The position numbers and the translations under genes are program-made. From Caldisericum exile AZM16c01 (GTDB lineage Bacteria > Caldisericota > Caldisericia > Caldisericales > Caldisericaceae), in contig NC_017096.1 of NCBI RefSeq assembly GCF_000284335.1, forward strand, positions 1,302,001 through 1,366,000: a stretch of DNA of 64,000 nucleotides, in the 5' to 3' direction. Within the stretch, counting starts at the first letter, position 1. Each line of letters starts with the position of its first letter. The notes under the pieces are model-generated. The model ran no database searches, was not told the DNA's origin, and was given only the letters and a program-made list of their open reading frames with translations. Below, piece after piece: positions 1 through 8,598 of the stretch.

Positions 1-31
1 AGTAAAACAAGCAATTGAGAAAATTATATAG
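1..31 (+). CDS. 3' end of a truncated upstream gene
   Basis: An open frame enters from the left edge and ends at TAG (29-31), giving the tail VKQAIEKII. It is followed within 10 bases by an intrinsic terminator, which supports it being a real gene end. Nothing can be said of its function from nine residues. Confidence 0.45.
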   Translation, partial: VKQAIEKII

Positions 32-39
32 AAATCTTT

Positions 40-59
40 GGGGGCTTAGGCCCCCTTTT
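40..59 (+). terminator. intrinsic terminator of the upstream gene
   Basis: GGGGGC, a four-base loop TTAG and GCCCCC form a hairpin at 40-55, directly followed by TTTT. It ends only a few bases before the metallo-hydrolase start at 65, so that gene has little room for its own leader. Confidence 0.8.
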
Positions 60-64
60 AACTT

Positions 65-823
65 ATGGCACTTATAAAATTCTTAGGCACTGCTGGTGCA
101 AGGTTTGTTGTCGCAAAGCAACTCCGCTACTCGGCAGGAACAGTCATAAAAAGTAAAAGCGCAACCCTTATTTTAGACCCAGGACCTGGCACTCTTTTAA
201 GACTTTCATCTGCCCGCCCAAAAATTCCAATTGAGTCAGTTAATGGTATTATCCTTACACACATTCACCTTGACCACTCAACTGACGCAAACATCATACT
301 TGATTCTATTACAGAGGGAGGTCTCAAAAAATTCGGTGTACTTTTTACAACTGATGAAGCCCTTAACTCAGAGAACCGCGTAATTCTCCCATTTTTAAAA
401 CCCTATCTTGAAGGGATTTTCACATTAACGCATGGAGGAATTTTTGAATTCAAGGATATAAGGTTTACATCTTTCAAGCACAACCACGGTGCAGAAACCT
501 ATGGAATAAAGCTTGAAATTGATGGAAAAATTGTTTCGTTTGTTGTAGACACACTATTTTTTGATGAACTTATTAGTTACTACAAGAATTCGGACTATCT
601 CATATTAAATGTTGTGCGTCTTTCAGAGAAAGAAGGCGTTCAACACCTTTCAGTTCCTGATGTCGAAAAGTTTATTAAATACGCAAATCCGAAGAAAGTC
701 ATAATGACACACTTTGGAATGACCATGCTCAAGGCAAGCCCTGAAAAAGTTGCAGAGACTCTTTCAGACAAATACGGAGTTGAAGTAATTGCAGCATATG
801 ACGGATTGACTGTTGAATTTTAG
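65..823 (+). CDS. metallo-beta-lactamase fold hydrolase
   Basis: This 252-residue protein is a cytoplasmic metallo-beta-lactamase-fold hydrolase, probably binding two metal ions. The signature THIHLDH lies at residues 65-71 and supplies His66, His68, Asp70 and His71. A further His in FKHNHGAE, an Asp in VVDTLFF and a His in MTHFGM near the C-terminus fit the remaining ligands. The N-terminal FLGTAGAR strand is typical of the RNase Z/PhnP-like branch, but the exact substrate cannot be named. No Shine-Dalgarno is visible before ATG 65, which lies just after a terminator. The patatin gene follows after 9 bases and is probably co-transcribed. Confidence 0.85.
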   Translation: MALIKFLGTAGARFVVAKQLRYSAGTVIKSKSATLILDPGPGTLLRLSSARPKIPIESVNGIILTHIHLDHSTDANIILDSITEGGLKKFGVLFTTDEALNSENRVILPFLKPYLEGIFTLTHGGIFEFKDIRFTSFKHNHGAETYGIKLEIDGKIVSFVVDTLFFDELISYYKNSDYLILNVVRLSEKEGVQHLSVPDVEKFIKYANPKKVIMTHFGMTMLKASPEKVAETLSDKYGVEVIAAYDGLTVEF

Positions 824-832
824 GAGGTAAAT

Positions 833-1672
833 ATGAAATTGGGTTTGGTTTTATCAGGTGGTGGCGCAAGGGGGCTTGCGCATATTGGAGTTTTAAAAGC
901 CTTTGAAGAAAACGGTATTCACCCAGATATTATTACAGGCGCTTCAATGGGTGGAATAATTGGTGCTTTGTATTCGCTTGGAATTAGCGCAAACAAACTT
1001 GCAGAGATGCTTTCAGGATTAAATTTCGATGAACTTCTCGAAGTAAGAAACTTTTTCTATTCGCAAAAAACAAATAAGATTTTAAATACAGTAATTCAGC
1101 AAACTGCCTTTATTCCACTTTTTACAAAATTAGGGTTTGACTCGGGAAGGAAAATAAGAAAAGCCTTTAAGGAAATTACGCACGACAAAGAATTTAAAGA
1201 CTTAAAGATACCTTTTGCTTGTGTTGCAGTTGACCTTATTACAGAACGCCTCATAACATTAAATTCGGGAAAACTATACGAAGCAATGTATGCAACGGGT
1301 GCAATACCTCCATATCTTGAGCCTCTTGAAAAAGAGGGGATGCTTCTTGCAGATGGTGGTATTTTAAGCAATGCTCCTGTCGATGTTGCAAAGGAAATGG
1401 GTGCAGATAAGGTAATTGTCGTTGATGTAAATCCCATGCAAACATTTAGGAAGAAGGAAAATTTCAAAAACGCATTTGATATCATTTTAAGGGTACTTGA
1501 TACAACACTTGATGCCCTATATATTGACGACCTTGCAAAGGCCGATTACCTTATTCAGATCCCTTTAAACTTCGATATATTTGAATTCGAAAAAAAGGAC
1601 GAAATAGTAAATATTGGCTATACAATTGGGCGTGAAAGTATTCTATCTAAGAACTTAAAGTCTTTGAAGTAG
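833..1672 (+). CDS. patatin-like phospholipase (RssA family)
   Basis: A 279-residue patatin-family lipid acyl hydrolase. The oxyanion-hole motif GGGARG is at residues 9-14, the nucleophile elbow GASMG at 36-40 (Ser38), and the catalytic Asp is in DGG at 174-176, so the Ser-Asp dyad is complete. Length and architecture match the bacterial RssA/YchK group, which is soluble and lacks a signal peptide. It has a GGAGG site (AGGAGGTAAAT before ATG 833) and follows the metallo-hydrolase in a likely two-gene operon. Its 3' end overlaps the convergent MFS gene by 26 bp. Natural substrate is unknown. Confidence 0.88.
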   Translation: MKLGLVLSGGGARGLAHIGVLKAFEENGIHPDIITGASMGGIIGALYSLGISANKLAEMLSGLNFDELLEVRNFFYSQKTNKILNTVIQQTAFIPLFTKLGFDSGRKIRKAFKEITHDKEFKDLKIPFACVAVDLITERLITLNSGKLYEAMYATGAIPPYLEPLEKEGMLLADGGILSNAPVDVAKEMGADKVIVVDVNPMQTFRKKENFKNAFDIILRVLDTTLDALYIDDLAKADYLIQIPLNFDIFEFEKKDEIVNIGYTIGRESILSKNLKSLK

Positions 1673-2852
1673 TAAGTTTTGTTGTTAACAGTACACCTAA
1701 AAGCGACACAAGAAACCCAAGGATAAATACGCCATTTAGTTTTGCAAATCTATAGGCATAACTAAATATAAGTGGGCCAATAGTCTGTCCCAAATTCACC
1801 ATTGACCCGTTAACAGTCATTGTAAAGCCTCTTAATCTCTCATCTGTAAATTTGTTTATAAGTTGAGGTGTAAGGGTGATGTTAATACCCTGTGCTGCCC
1901 CAAATGAAATTGCACCAAGTGTAAGAAATGCATAATTTTTTGAAATCTCAAAAAGAATCATGGAAATCGCATAGAAAACAAAGCCAATTACATAAATAAT
2001 CTCATCACTAAAAAATTCTGTGATGCGCTCGATTTTATAGGAAACAATAGCGGAAATAAATGAAGAAATTCCAATGAAAACACCTGTAAGGGTTCCAGAC
2101 ATTTCAAATCTGTATTTTGTAAGGAACGAAAAATAGTTTAGATACGCTCCATAAAGCACAATAAACGTGCAGATTGTCCCTAAAAATACAAAGATAAGGT
2201 TTGTTTTAAATGCATTTTTTAAAGAAGTTTGTGAATCGCTATTTTTGGTATTTTGTTTGTTTTCATTAAGAAGGAAAATAATGAGAATTAATGATAAAAA
2301 GGAGAATGTGGAAAGTAAAAATGGGCTCCTTGCATCCTTATCTGAAAGTATTCCACCTAAAATTGGAAAGACAGTTAACGCAATAGATGTTATAACTCCA
2401 TTTATGCCAAGTGCAAATTTGAGATTCCGCCCCTCAAATGTATCCCCAAGGATTGCAACATTAAGGGAAAGCAAGGTTGATGCTCCAATTCCCTGAATAA
2501 AACGAATGAAAAGAAGCGTCTTAAAATCATTTACAAAAAAGCCTAACGCACCAAGCCCAAAAATAAACAACGCAATTAAAAGAATGATTTTTCTCCCAAC
2601 TTTATCAGAGAAAAAACCCAAAATTGGTGAAAACACAATGCCAGGAAGCGTAAAAAAGAAAAGTATAAGTCCAACGGAAGCATCGTCAACCTTAAAATAC
2701 TCTGCAATTTTTGGCAAGGCAGACGATAGACTTGATATACCTAAAACTGCTGTTACAGTAATAAGAATCGCAGCCCAAAAATTCGGGTTTCCAAAAATAG
2801 AAGTGTAGACATTTTCTTTAGAATACAAGTTTATAGAATTGTTTTTTCCCAA
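1647..2852 (-). CDS. MFS transporter (drug-efflux type)
   Basis: About 400 residues with 12 predicted hydrophobic helices. The loop after helix 2 reads GFFSDKVGRKIILL, the classic major facilitator motif A, and a GIGAS motif follows in helix 4. This matches the Bcr/EmrB-like drug:proton antiporter group; the substrate is not predictable. The start is uncertain. The frame has no ATG near its beginning; TTG at 2852 or TTG at 2828 are the candidates, and both lie inside the 3' end of tyrS (35 bp overlap), with no clear ribosome site. Translation is therefore probably coupled to tyrS, which is upstream on the same strand. Confidence 0.82.
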   Translation of the reverse strand: MGKNNSINLYSKENVYTSIFGNPNFWAAILITVTAVLGISSLSSALPKIAEYFKVDDASVGLILFFFTLPGIVFSPILGFFSDKVGRKIILLIALFIFGLGALGFFVNDFKTLLFIRFIQGIGASTLLSLNVAILGDTFEGRNLKFALGINGVITSIALTVFPILGGILSDKDARSPFLLSTFSFLSLILIIFLLNENKQNTKNSDSQTSLKNAFKTNLIFVFLGTICTFIVLYGAYLNYFSFLTKYRFEMSGTLTGVFIGISSFISAIVSYKIERITEFFSDEIIYVIGFVFYAISMILFEISKNYAFLTLGAISFGAAQGINITLTPQLINKFTDERLRGFTMTVNGSMVNLGQTIGPLIFSYAYRFAKLNGVFILGFLVSLLGVLLTTKLTTSKTLSS

Positions 2853-4005
2853 CCCTTAAAATATCTCCCGAATTTACCTTAACCTTAAAACTGGAAACTT
2901 TTTCCTCATTTAATTTTAACCCACCTTGTTCAATAAGCCTCTTAACTTCTGATTTTGTTGGAAGGATATTGAGGCTTACAAGGAGATTTACAATATCAAC
3001 AACCCCATCTTCAACAAACTCTTCAATGTGAAGTTCAGGCATTTCATCGGGCAATTCTCTTTTGCTAAAGACTTTTATGAAGTTATCGTATGCCTTCTCT
3101 GCCTCATCTGCCCCGTGGAAGATTTTAACAATACCTTTTGCAAGTTCAAGTTTAAGGTCTCTTGGGTTTACATGCCCTTCTTTTATGCTCTCTTCAATTT
3201 CTTTTGCTTTGTCTTCATCAACATCAAGGATAAGGAAATAGTATTCTGAAATAAGCTCATCGGGAATTGACATAATTTTTCCAAACATCGTTTTGGGGTC
3301 TTCTGTTATGCCAACATAATTTCCAAGGCTTTTGCTCATTTTTTGAACACCATCAAGCCCACGTAAAATTGGCATAATGATCGCAATTTGAGGTTGTTTA
3401 CCTTTTGCTTCAAGCAGGTGCCTTCCCATGATAAGATTAAACTTTTGATCGGTTCCGCCAAGTTCAACATCTGCATCAATTGCATAAGAATCATACGCTT
3501 GCATTATGGGATAGAAAAGCTCATGGAAGAATATTGGAATATCTTGTGAAAAGCGCTTTTGGAAGTCATCACGCTCAAGGATACGTGCAAGAGTGAAGTT
3601 TGCACAAAGTCTAAACCAATCCTCAAAAGTTATCTTTGAAAGCCATTCTGAGTTAAAGCGGACTTCTGTTTTATCCTTATCAAGCACTTTAAAAACTTGT
3701 TCAAAATAAGTTTTTGCATTCTCTTGAATTTGCTCCTTTGAAAGTGGAGGGCGCGTTTTCGAACGCCCTGAAGGATCGCCAACAAGCCCCGTAAAGTCAC
3801 CAATAATGAAGACAACTTGGTGCCCTAATTCCTGGAAATCCTTTAATTTTCGAAGCACAACATAGTGGCCAAGGTGTAAATCAGGTGCTGTTGGATCTGC
3901 ACCCAATTTCACACGTAATTTTTTGCCGCTTGCAAGGCGCTCTTTTAATTCCTCTTCATTTATTATCTCGACTGTTTTTCTTTTTATTTTTTCAAACGCA
4001 TCCAT
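2818..4005 (-). CDS. tyrS: tyrosyl-tRNA synthetase
   Basis: A class I aminoacyl-tRNA synthetase that charges tRNA-Tyr. The HIGH-type motif LHLGH is at residues 43-47 and KMSKS at 222-226, with an S4 RNA-binding domain at the C-terminus (KSEVKRLIEQGGLKLNEEKV). The KMSKS form, rather than KFGKT, places it with the TyrZ-type bacterial enzymes. I chose ATG 4005 because GGAGG stands 5 bases upstream; an in-frame TTG at 4017 precedes that site and is unlikely. The gene follows tRNA-Arg and fur on the same strand but is separated from them by a terminator. Confidence 0.96.
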   Translation of the reverse strand: MDAFEKIKRKTVEIINEEELKERLASGKKLRVKLGADPTAPDLHLGHYVVLRKLKDFQELGHQVVFIIGDFTGLVGDPSGRSKTRPPLSKEQIQENAKTYFEQVFKVLDKDKTEVRFNSEWLSKITFEDWFRLCANFTLARILERDDFQKRFSQDIPIFFHELFYPIMQAYDSYAIDADVELGGTDQKFNLIMGRHLLEAKGKQPQIAIIMPILRGLDGVQKMSKSLGNYVGITEDPKTMFGKIMSIPDELISEYYFLILDVDEDKAKEIEESIKEGHVNPRDLKLELAKGIVKIFHGADEAEKAYDNFIKVFSKRELPDEMPELHIEEFVEDGVVDIVNLLVSLNILPTKSEVKRLIEQGGLKLNEEKVSSFKVKVNSGDILRVGKKQFYKLVF

Positions 4006-4091
4006 TGAAACCTCCAAAAGAGATTTTTATATTTTATCCATAAATTAGATTTTTAAAAGTCAAATTTTTAAGTTGCACCCAATCTAAAAAT

Positions 4092-4112
4092 GCCCCCGAT
4101 CTTTTGGGGGCG
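4092..4112 (-). terminator. terminator after tRNA-Arg
   Basis: On the minus strand GCCCCC, an eight-base loop and GGGGGC form a hairpin followed by ATTTTTA. It ends the fur/tRNA-Arg transcript before tyrS. Confidence 0.8.
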
Positions 4113-4119
4113 TATAATT

Positions 4120-4194
4120 TGGCGCGCCTGAGGAGAATTGAACTCCTATGCATGGCTCCGGAGGCCATTGCTCTATCCGTTGAGCTACAGGCGC
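4120..4194 (-). tRNA. tRNA-Arg (anticodon CCG)
   Basis: A full cloverleaf reads on the minus strand. The acceptor stem GCGCCTG pairs with CAGGCGC, the D arm is GCTC/GAGC, the anticodon stem ATGGC/GCCAT encloses CTCCGGA with anticodon CCG, and the T arm AGGAG/CTCCT carries TTCAATT. Discriminator G and an encoded CCA follow. The 5' end lies only 15 bases past the fur stop codon, so it may be processed from the fur transcript. It reads CGG codons. Confidence 0.96.
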
Positions 4195-4209
4195 TTTTTT
4201 AGGTTCTTT

Positions 4210-4632
4210 TTAATTATGGGCTTTTTTTCTACAATCTTTACAGATGCCGTAGACGTTTAAGGAAATTTCTTCTACCGTAAAGCCTGTTTTCTCTATGGCT
4301 TTCTTAATACTTGTTAGATCGATATCCAAGTCTTCAATTTTGCCACACACTCTACAAATTAAGTGAATGTGAGGCTCAGTATGGCCGTCGTACCTTTTTG
4401 CATCTTCCGAGGTAGACACTTCCTTTACAAGTCCCTTTTCAAGAAAATCGTTAAGTACATTGTAAACTGTTGCATAACTTATTTTCTTCATTGTAGGCTT
4501 TACATTTTTAAAGATTTCTTCAACAGTAGGGTGGGAATACGTGTTTTTTAGATACTTGTAAATTTCTACTCTCGGCTTTGTCGCCTTAAGCCCATTTTTC
4601 CTTAAAATTAATTCAACACTTTCTTTCATCAT
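4210..4632 (-). CDS. Fur/PerR-family metal-dependent repressor
   Basis: A 140-residue Fur-superfamily regulator. The N-terminal winged helix contains ATKPRVEIYKYL and SYATVYNVLNDFLEKGLV. The dimerisation half carries metal ligands in HTEPHIH (His84, His88, His90) and two CxxC pairs (Cys93/96 and Cys131/134) that normally hold a structural zinc. This set resembles PerR and Fur; which one cannot be decided, though no iron-uptake genes are adjacent. Two tandem ATGs (4632 and 4629) are possible starts. No Shine-Dalgarno is present, and the -10 box lies so close that the message is probably leaderless. tRNA-Arg follows directly. Confidence 0.9.
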   Translation of the reverse strand: MMKESVELILRKNGLKATKPRVEIYKYLKNTYSHPTVEEIFKNVKPTMKKISYATVYNVLNDFLEKGLVKEVSTSEDAKRYDGHTEPHIHLICRVCGKIEDLDIDLTSIKKAIEKTGFTVEEISLNVYGICKDCRKKAHN

Positions 4633-4636
4633 AAAT

Positions 4637-4666
4637 ATATTATTGCATAATTTTTAATTTTTGCAA
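4637..4666 (-). promoter_or_regulatory. promoter of fur, probably leaderless
   Basis: On the minus strand TTGCAA (4666-4661), an 18-base spacer and TAATAT (4642-4637). The second of the two ATG codons begins seven bases after the -10 box, where transcription should start. Confidence 0.5.
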
Positions 4667-4879
4667 GTAACTTAATCAAAGAGGTTGGATTAAAACTTTT
4701 CACCCTTTGAAACTTAACTAAATCCGTATGTAAAGTAGAAAGTGTCCATTTCAGAGGAACATAATCGAACAAGAAACCTATTTAAATTTTAGTGGAAAAC
4801 TCTATCTATCAATTCCCCTTAAGACCACCAAGACCCTTTTATTTTTTGTTTGTTATCCAAAACGAATTTAGGGAATTTC

Positions 4880-5430
4880 TCACATCTAAAGGGGAAACTA
4901 ACCCCCTCACTACTCCCCCATATGCCATAGTCATCCTGAACAAAGTGAGGGATCTCCTCGGTTAAATCTGAGGGGCAACAAACCCCTCAGCACTCCCCCA
5001 ATAACACAATTATCTTGTAGTCATGCCGAAATGACTTTCTGAGGCATCTCCTTTTAATAGAGGAGGGCAATGCCCTCCTCTAACTCCACCCAAAAAATAG
5101 TAATTTGTCATTTCGACGAACGAATGTGAGGAGAAATCCCCGCCTTTTAAGGAGGAGTTAGAGGGGGGAATCGTAAGTCCCCCTCTAACTCCCCCTGAAA
5201 AGGCGGAGAAAATTTAAATTTTTGGGAGCACTGAGGGGATCTTTTTCCCTCAGATTGAAAAGAGGAGATTTCTCACTACGTTCGAAATGACCAATTACTA
5301 CTTTTGGGGAGTATTGAGGGTGTTTGTTTCCCATCAGATTGAAATGAGGAGACTCCTCACATTCGTTCGGAGTGACTTAGTGATTTTTGGGGGAGTATTG
5401 AGGGGGGTGTTTCCTTCTCAGGTTTTTTTA
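4880..5430. repeat. mosaic of palindromic intergenic repeats
   Basis: The 879-bp gap between fur and the ATP-grasp gene holds no convincing gene. Instead it contains repeated modules. One is a motif of the type GTCATnnCGAAnnAA.TGAGGnATCTCC, in direct orientation at about 4930, 5019 and 5107 and inverted at about 5270 and 5348. Between them are GC-rich palindromes: CTGAGGGG/CCCCTCAG (4968-4989), AGAGGAGGGC/GCCCTCCTCT (about 5059-5081) and a long stem of about 28 bp around 5140-5206. About 80 bp near 5083-5175 recurs near 48317-48395. These look like REP/MITE-type dispersed elements rather than coding sequence. Confidence 0.75.
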
Positions 5431-5471
5431 TAAAATAGTTGTAAATTAAACACATACTTCAAAAGTGGGAC

Positions 5472-5499
5472 TTGATTTTTAGAGAAATTTTTGTAAAAT
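5472..5499 (+). promoter_or_regulatory. promoter of the ATP-grasp gene
   Basis: TTGATT (5472-5477), 16 bases, TAAAAT (5494-5499). The expected start of transcription is about six bases before ATG 5512, and no Shine-Dalgarno is present, so the leader is nearly absent. Confidence 0.55.
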
Positions 5500-5511
5500 C
5501 GCAACGTAAAA

Positions 5512-6519
5512 ATGAAAGTTGGAATAACTTTTAACTTAAGGAAAACATTTTCTGAGAGGGATTCCGTTTTCGATAGCCCCAAGACTATTGAAGACGTAAA
5601 GTTAGCGCTTACATCCTTAGGACATCGGGTTAAACTCTACGAAGCAGATTCTGAAACGCTTTTTTATATTCTAAAAATAGATCGACCTCAAATTGTCTTT
5701 AATATGGCAGAAGGGCGATTCGGTGTTTTTGGTGAGTCCTTTGTACCTGCACTTCTTGATGAATTAAAAATACCATACACAGGTTCAGGCGTTCAAGGTA
5801 CACTTGTTGCTGTAAACAAGGTGTTTACAAAACTAATTCTTCAAAGTATCGGAATAAGTGTTCCAAAACTCTACCAGGTTGTAAACTCTTTAAAAGAAGA
5901 AATTACCCCTATTGACAAATTCCCCGTTATCGTGAAACCTGTTTTTGAGGGTGCAAGTATTGGCATCAAATCGAAGTCAATTTGTTATTCTCAAGAAGAG
6001 GTTGATAAAGCTGTCTTAAAACTCAAAGAGCGACTTGGAAATCGCCCAGTTATGATTGAAGAATTTATTGATGGAGTTGAGGTAACCGTAGGAGTTATTG
6101 GAAATTTTCCTCCAAAGTCACTTCCGCCAATGGAGATCGACTTTTCGCCACTAAATAAACGTGAACTAAATGCAACAAATGGTATTCAAACATTTACCTT
6201 CAAAACCAACTATTCCGAAAAGGCAAATTATTACTTGCCAGCAAGGTTTCCCCCTGAGGTGAATACTCATATACAAAAAATGGCAGTAAAGGCTTTTGAA
6301 ATTCTGGGATTAAGAGATATTGCCCGATTTGATGTAAGGGTTGACAAAGATTTCACACCGTATTTTATTGAAGTAAATGCAATTGTTGGACTTGAGAAAG
6401 AACACTCAGATTTTCCAAGAATGTATAAAATGCTTGGTTATGATTATAACGATCTTATAAAGGATATCCTCAACAGTGCCTTGGAGCGAGTAAAGAATAA
6501 TATGAGAGTTACTTATTAA
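5512..6519 (+). CDS. D-alanine--D-alanine ligase-like ATP-grasp protein
   Basis: A 335-residue ATP-grasp ligase. The N-terminal Ddl-like domain ends near residue 100. The ATP-binding region contains FPVIVKPVFEGASIG, corresponding to the Ddl motif EGSSxG. The metal/substrate end reads DVRVDKDFTPYFIEVNAIVGLEKEHSDFP, where Ddl has an NTxPGLTxxS signature. Both the altered EGASIG and the NAIVGLEKEHSDFP ending differ from classical Ddl, so this may ligate another amino acid pair or peptide; a peptidoglycan Ddl cannot be excluded. It ends 4 bp inside the convergent transporter gene. Confidence 0.78.
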   Translation: MKVGITFNLRKTFSERDSVFDSPKTIEDVKLALTSLGHRVKLYEADSETLFYILKIDRPQIVFNMAEGRFGVFGESFVPALLDELKIPYTGSGVQGTLVAVNKVFTKLILQSIGISVPKLYQVVNSLKEEITPIDKFPVIVKPVFEGASIGIKSKSICYSQEEVDKAVLKLKERLGNRPVMIEEFIDGVEVTVGVIGNFPPKSLPPMEIDFSPLNKRELNATNGIQTFTFKTNYSEKANYYLPARFPPEVNTHIQKMAVKAFEILGLRDIARFDVRVDKDFTPYFIEVNAIVGLEKEHSDFPRMYKMLGYDYNDLIKDILNSALERVKNNMRVTY

Positions 6520-7199
6520 ATTCTTAATTTCTGCGCTGAAACACCAGGAATCGAAAGTCTATTCTCAAAATAAACCATTAACCTTGTAAGAACAACGGAT
6601 ACAAAAAGATATATTACTCCTGCAACCGAGAATGCTTGAATATAAAGAAAAGTCTTGCTTCCAACATATTTCGAAACTGCGGTAAGTTCCATAACAGTTA
6701 AAACCATCGCAAGACTTGAATATTGCGTAAGTGCAATAAGTTCATTTGTCCAAGATGGAAGAACAATTCGAATAACCTGTGGAAGAAGTATATTAAATAT
6801 GAGTTGCACTCTTGTCATACCTAAAGAAAGTGCTGCTTCAGTCTGACCTGTTGGTATTGCAAGAAATGCTGTCCTAAAATATTCGGCTTGATATGCGCCA
6901 CTATTAAGCCCCATACCTATGATTGCTGCCTGCAATGGCGTAAATTTTACAATTCCGGTTGAACCAAGGCCATAGTAGAGAATAAATAACTGAACAATCA
7001 TTGGTGTTCCTCTTATAAGATCGATATAGGCAACGGCAATCGCCTTAAAAAATCTGTTTCCATAGATACGCATGATGGCAAAAAGTAGACCAAGTACAAT
7101 CCCTATAAGAATCGATGCAACGGTAATCCACATAGTATACTTTAACCCCACTATCCAGAAATCTTTATATCTTGTTAAAACAGCTTCAAGACTATTCAT
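6516..7199 (-). CDS. polar amino-acid ABC transporter permease
   Basis: A 227-residue inner-membrane permease of the HisM/GlnP family with about five hydrophobic helices. The coupling loop EAALSLGMTRVQLIFNILLPQVIRI is the EAA motif that docks on the ATPase. It is the last gene of a four-gene operon (binding protein, permease, ATPase, permease) and overlaps the ATPase by 4 bp (ATGA type), implying coupled translation. The paired permease at 7933-8592 is a paralogue, so the pore is likely a heterodimer. Confidence 0.93.
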   Translation of the reverse strand: MNSLEAVLTRYKDFWIVGLKYTMWITVASILIGIVLGLLFAIMRIYGNRFFKAIAVAYIDLIRGTPMIVQLFILYYGLGSTGIVKFTPLQAAIIGMGLNSGAYQAEYFRTAFLAIPTGQTEAALSLGMTRVQLIFNILLPQVIRIVLPSWTNELIALTQYSSLAMVLTVMELTAVSKYVGSKTFLYIQAFSVAGVIYLFVSVVLTRLMVYFENRLSIPGVSAQKLRI

Positions 7200-7936
7200 T
7201 CTTCACCTTTTGCAATTTTACTCAAAAACTTTTTGAGCCTTTCAGATTTTGGATTTTCAATAATTTCCTTTGGTGGACCTTTTTCTACGATAACACCTGA
7301 TTCAAGAAACATAATTTCATGCGCAACATTTCTTGCAAATTCAAGTTCATGTGTTACGATAAGCATTGTCATTCCTTTATCTCTAAGTGTTTTCATTGCC
7401 TGCAAAACTTCTCCTATAAGTTCCACATCGAGTGCTGATGTTGGCTCATCAAATAGAACAATGCGAGGAGACATTGCAATTGCCCGTGCGATTGCAACCC
7501 TTTGTTGTTGTCCTCCGGAAAGTTGTGCAGGATAGTGGCTCCAAAGATCCTCTTTTATGCCAACCAAAAGAAGCGAATTCTTAGCAATTTTCAGAGCCTC
7601 ATCTTTGGGAAGTTTTTTCACCTTCGTAAGACCAATCATTACATTATCAAGTGCCGTAAGATGCATAAAAAGATTAAAATACTGAAAGACAAAACCTATC
7701 TTTTTTCTTGCTTCATATATATTTTTTGGAGTTATTAACTCTGAGTCAAGATAGATTTCGCCCGAGTCAGGCTTTTGCAAATGGTTTATACAGTAGAGTA
7801 GTGTACTCTTACCTCCCCCACTTGGTCCTATGATAACCTTTGTTTCTCCTTCGTTTATTGAAAAACTCACTCCTTTTAAAACTTCATTTTTGTGATAAGA
7901 CTTCCTTAAATTTTCCACCCGTAAAACTTCTTTCAT
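7196..7936 (-). CDS. polar amino-acid ABC transporter ATPase
   Basis: A 246-residue nucleotide-binding subunit of the GlnQ/HisP type that powers amino-acid import. Walker A is GPSGGGKST near residues 38-46, the signature is LSGGQQQR, Walker B is IVLFDEPTSALD, and the switch His is in IVTHE. It overlaps both neighbouring permease genes by 4 bp, so stoichiometric translation with them is expected. Confidence 0.95.
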   Translation of the reverse strand: MKEVLRVENLRKSYHKNEVLKGVSFSINEGETKVIIGPSGGGKSTLLYCINHLQKPDSGEIYLDSELITPKNIYEARKKIGFVFQYFNLFMHLTALDNVMIGLTKVKKLPKDEALKIAKNSLLLVGIKEDLWSHYPAQLSGGQQQRVAIARAIAMSPRIVLFDEPTSALDVELIGEVLQAMKTLRDKGMTMLIVTHELEFARNVAHEIMFLESGVIVEKGPPKEIIENPKSERLKKFLSKIAKGEE

Positions 7937-8592
7937 CGTTTTTCTCCCAAACCTGGAATTCGAATTTTCTCATATAAATTGTTTAAACTACTCATAGAGA
8001 TTTTTACAAGGACAAAATATATAAGTGCTATAAAGATGTAAATTTCAAGATACCTTCCCACTGATCGTGCAATGAAATCTGCTCTTGTCATTATATCCAT
8101 TACTCCGAGCACAAATGCAATTGACGTATCTTTAAGGACCGTTATAAACTCATTAGTCCAGCCAGGAATCATTATTCTCAATGCCTGCGGCACTAAAATT
8201 TCCTTGAATACTTGGAATTTAGTCATGCCCAAGGAAAGACCTGCATGCATTTGCCCTGCACTTATTGCTTCAAGGGAACTCCTAAAAATTTGCCCCTGGT
8301 ATGAGGCACTTCTTAAACCAAGCCCTAAAATTGCGGAAAGTGCCATTCCAAGGTTAAATCCAAAGTAGAGGATTAAAAATAAAAGCATTAAAGGAATCCC
8401 TCGAAGTATTTCGCCAATAATTCTAAAAATATAAGAAAATGGGGGAGGCAAATACACCTCCCCAAATGCAAGCACGCTTCCTAAAACAAGCCCTAAACCA
8501 ATGCTAACAAATGTAAGAAAAAGTGTCCAAAAAATTCCTTTTAAAACGTAAAGTAAGTTTGAAGGGTTTAGTACACTTATATCAAAAATCAT
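7933..8592 (-). CDS. polar amino-acid ABC transporter permease
   Basis: A 219-residue permease with an EAA loop (AGLSLGMTKFQVFKEILVPQALRIMIPG) and the HisMQ fold. It follows the binding protein gene after 6 bases and overlaps the ATPase gene by 4 bp. Together with the permease at 6516-7199 it should form the transmembrane channel. Confidence 0.93.
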   Translation of the reverse strand: MIFDISVLNPSNLLYVLKGIFWTLFLTFVSIGLGLVLGSVLAFGEVYLPPPFSYIFRIIGEILRGIPLMLLFLILYFGFNLGMALSAILGLGLRSASYQGQIFRSSLEAISAGQMHAGLSLGMTKFQVFKEILVPQALRIMIPGWTNEFITVLKDTSIAFVLGVMDIMTRADFIARSVGRYLEIYIFIALIYFVLVKISMSSLNNLYEKIRIPGLGEKR

Positions 8593-8598
8593 CCTTCT

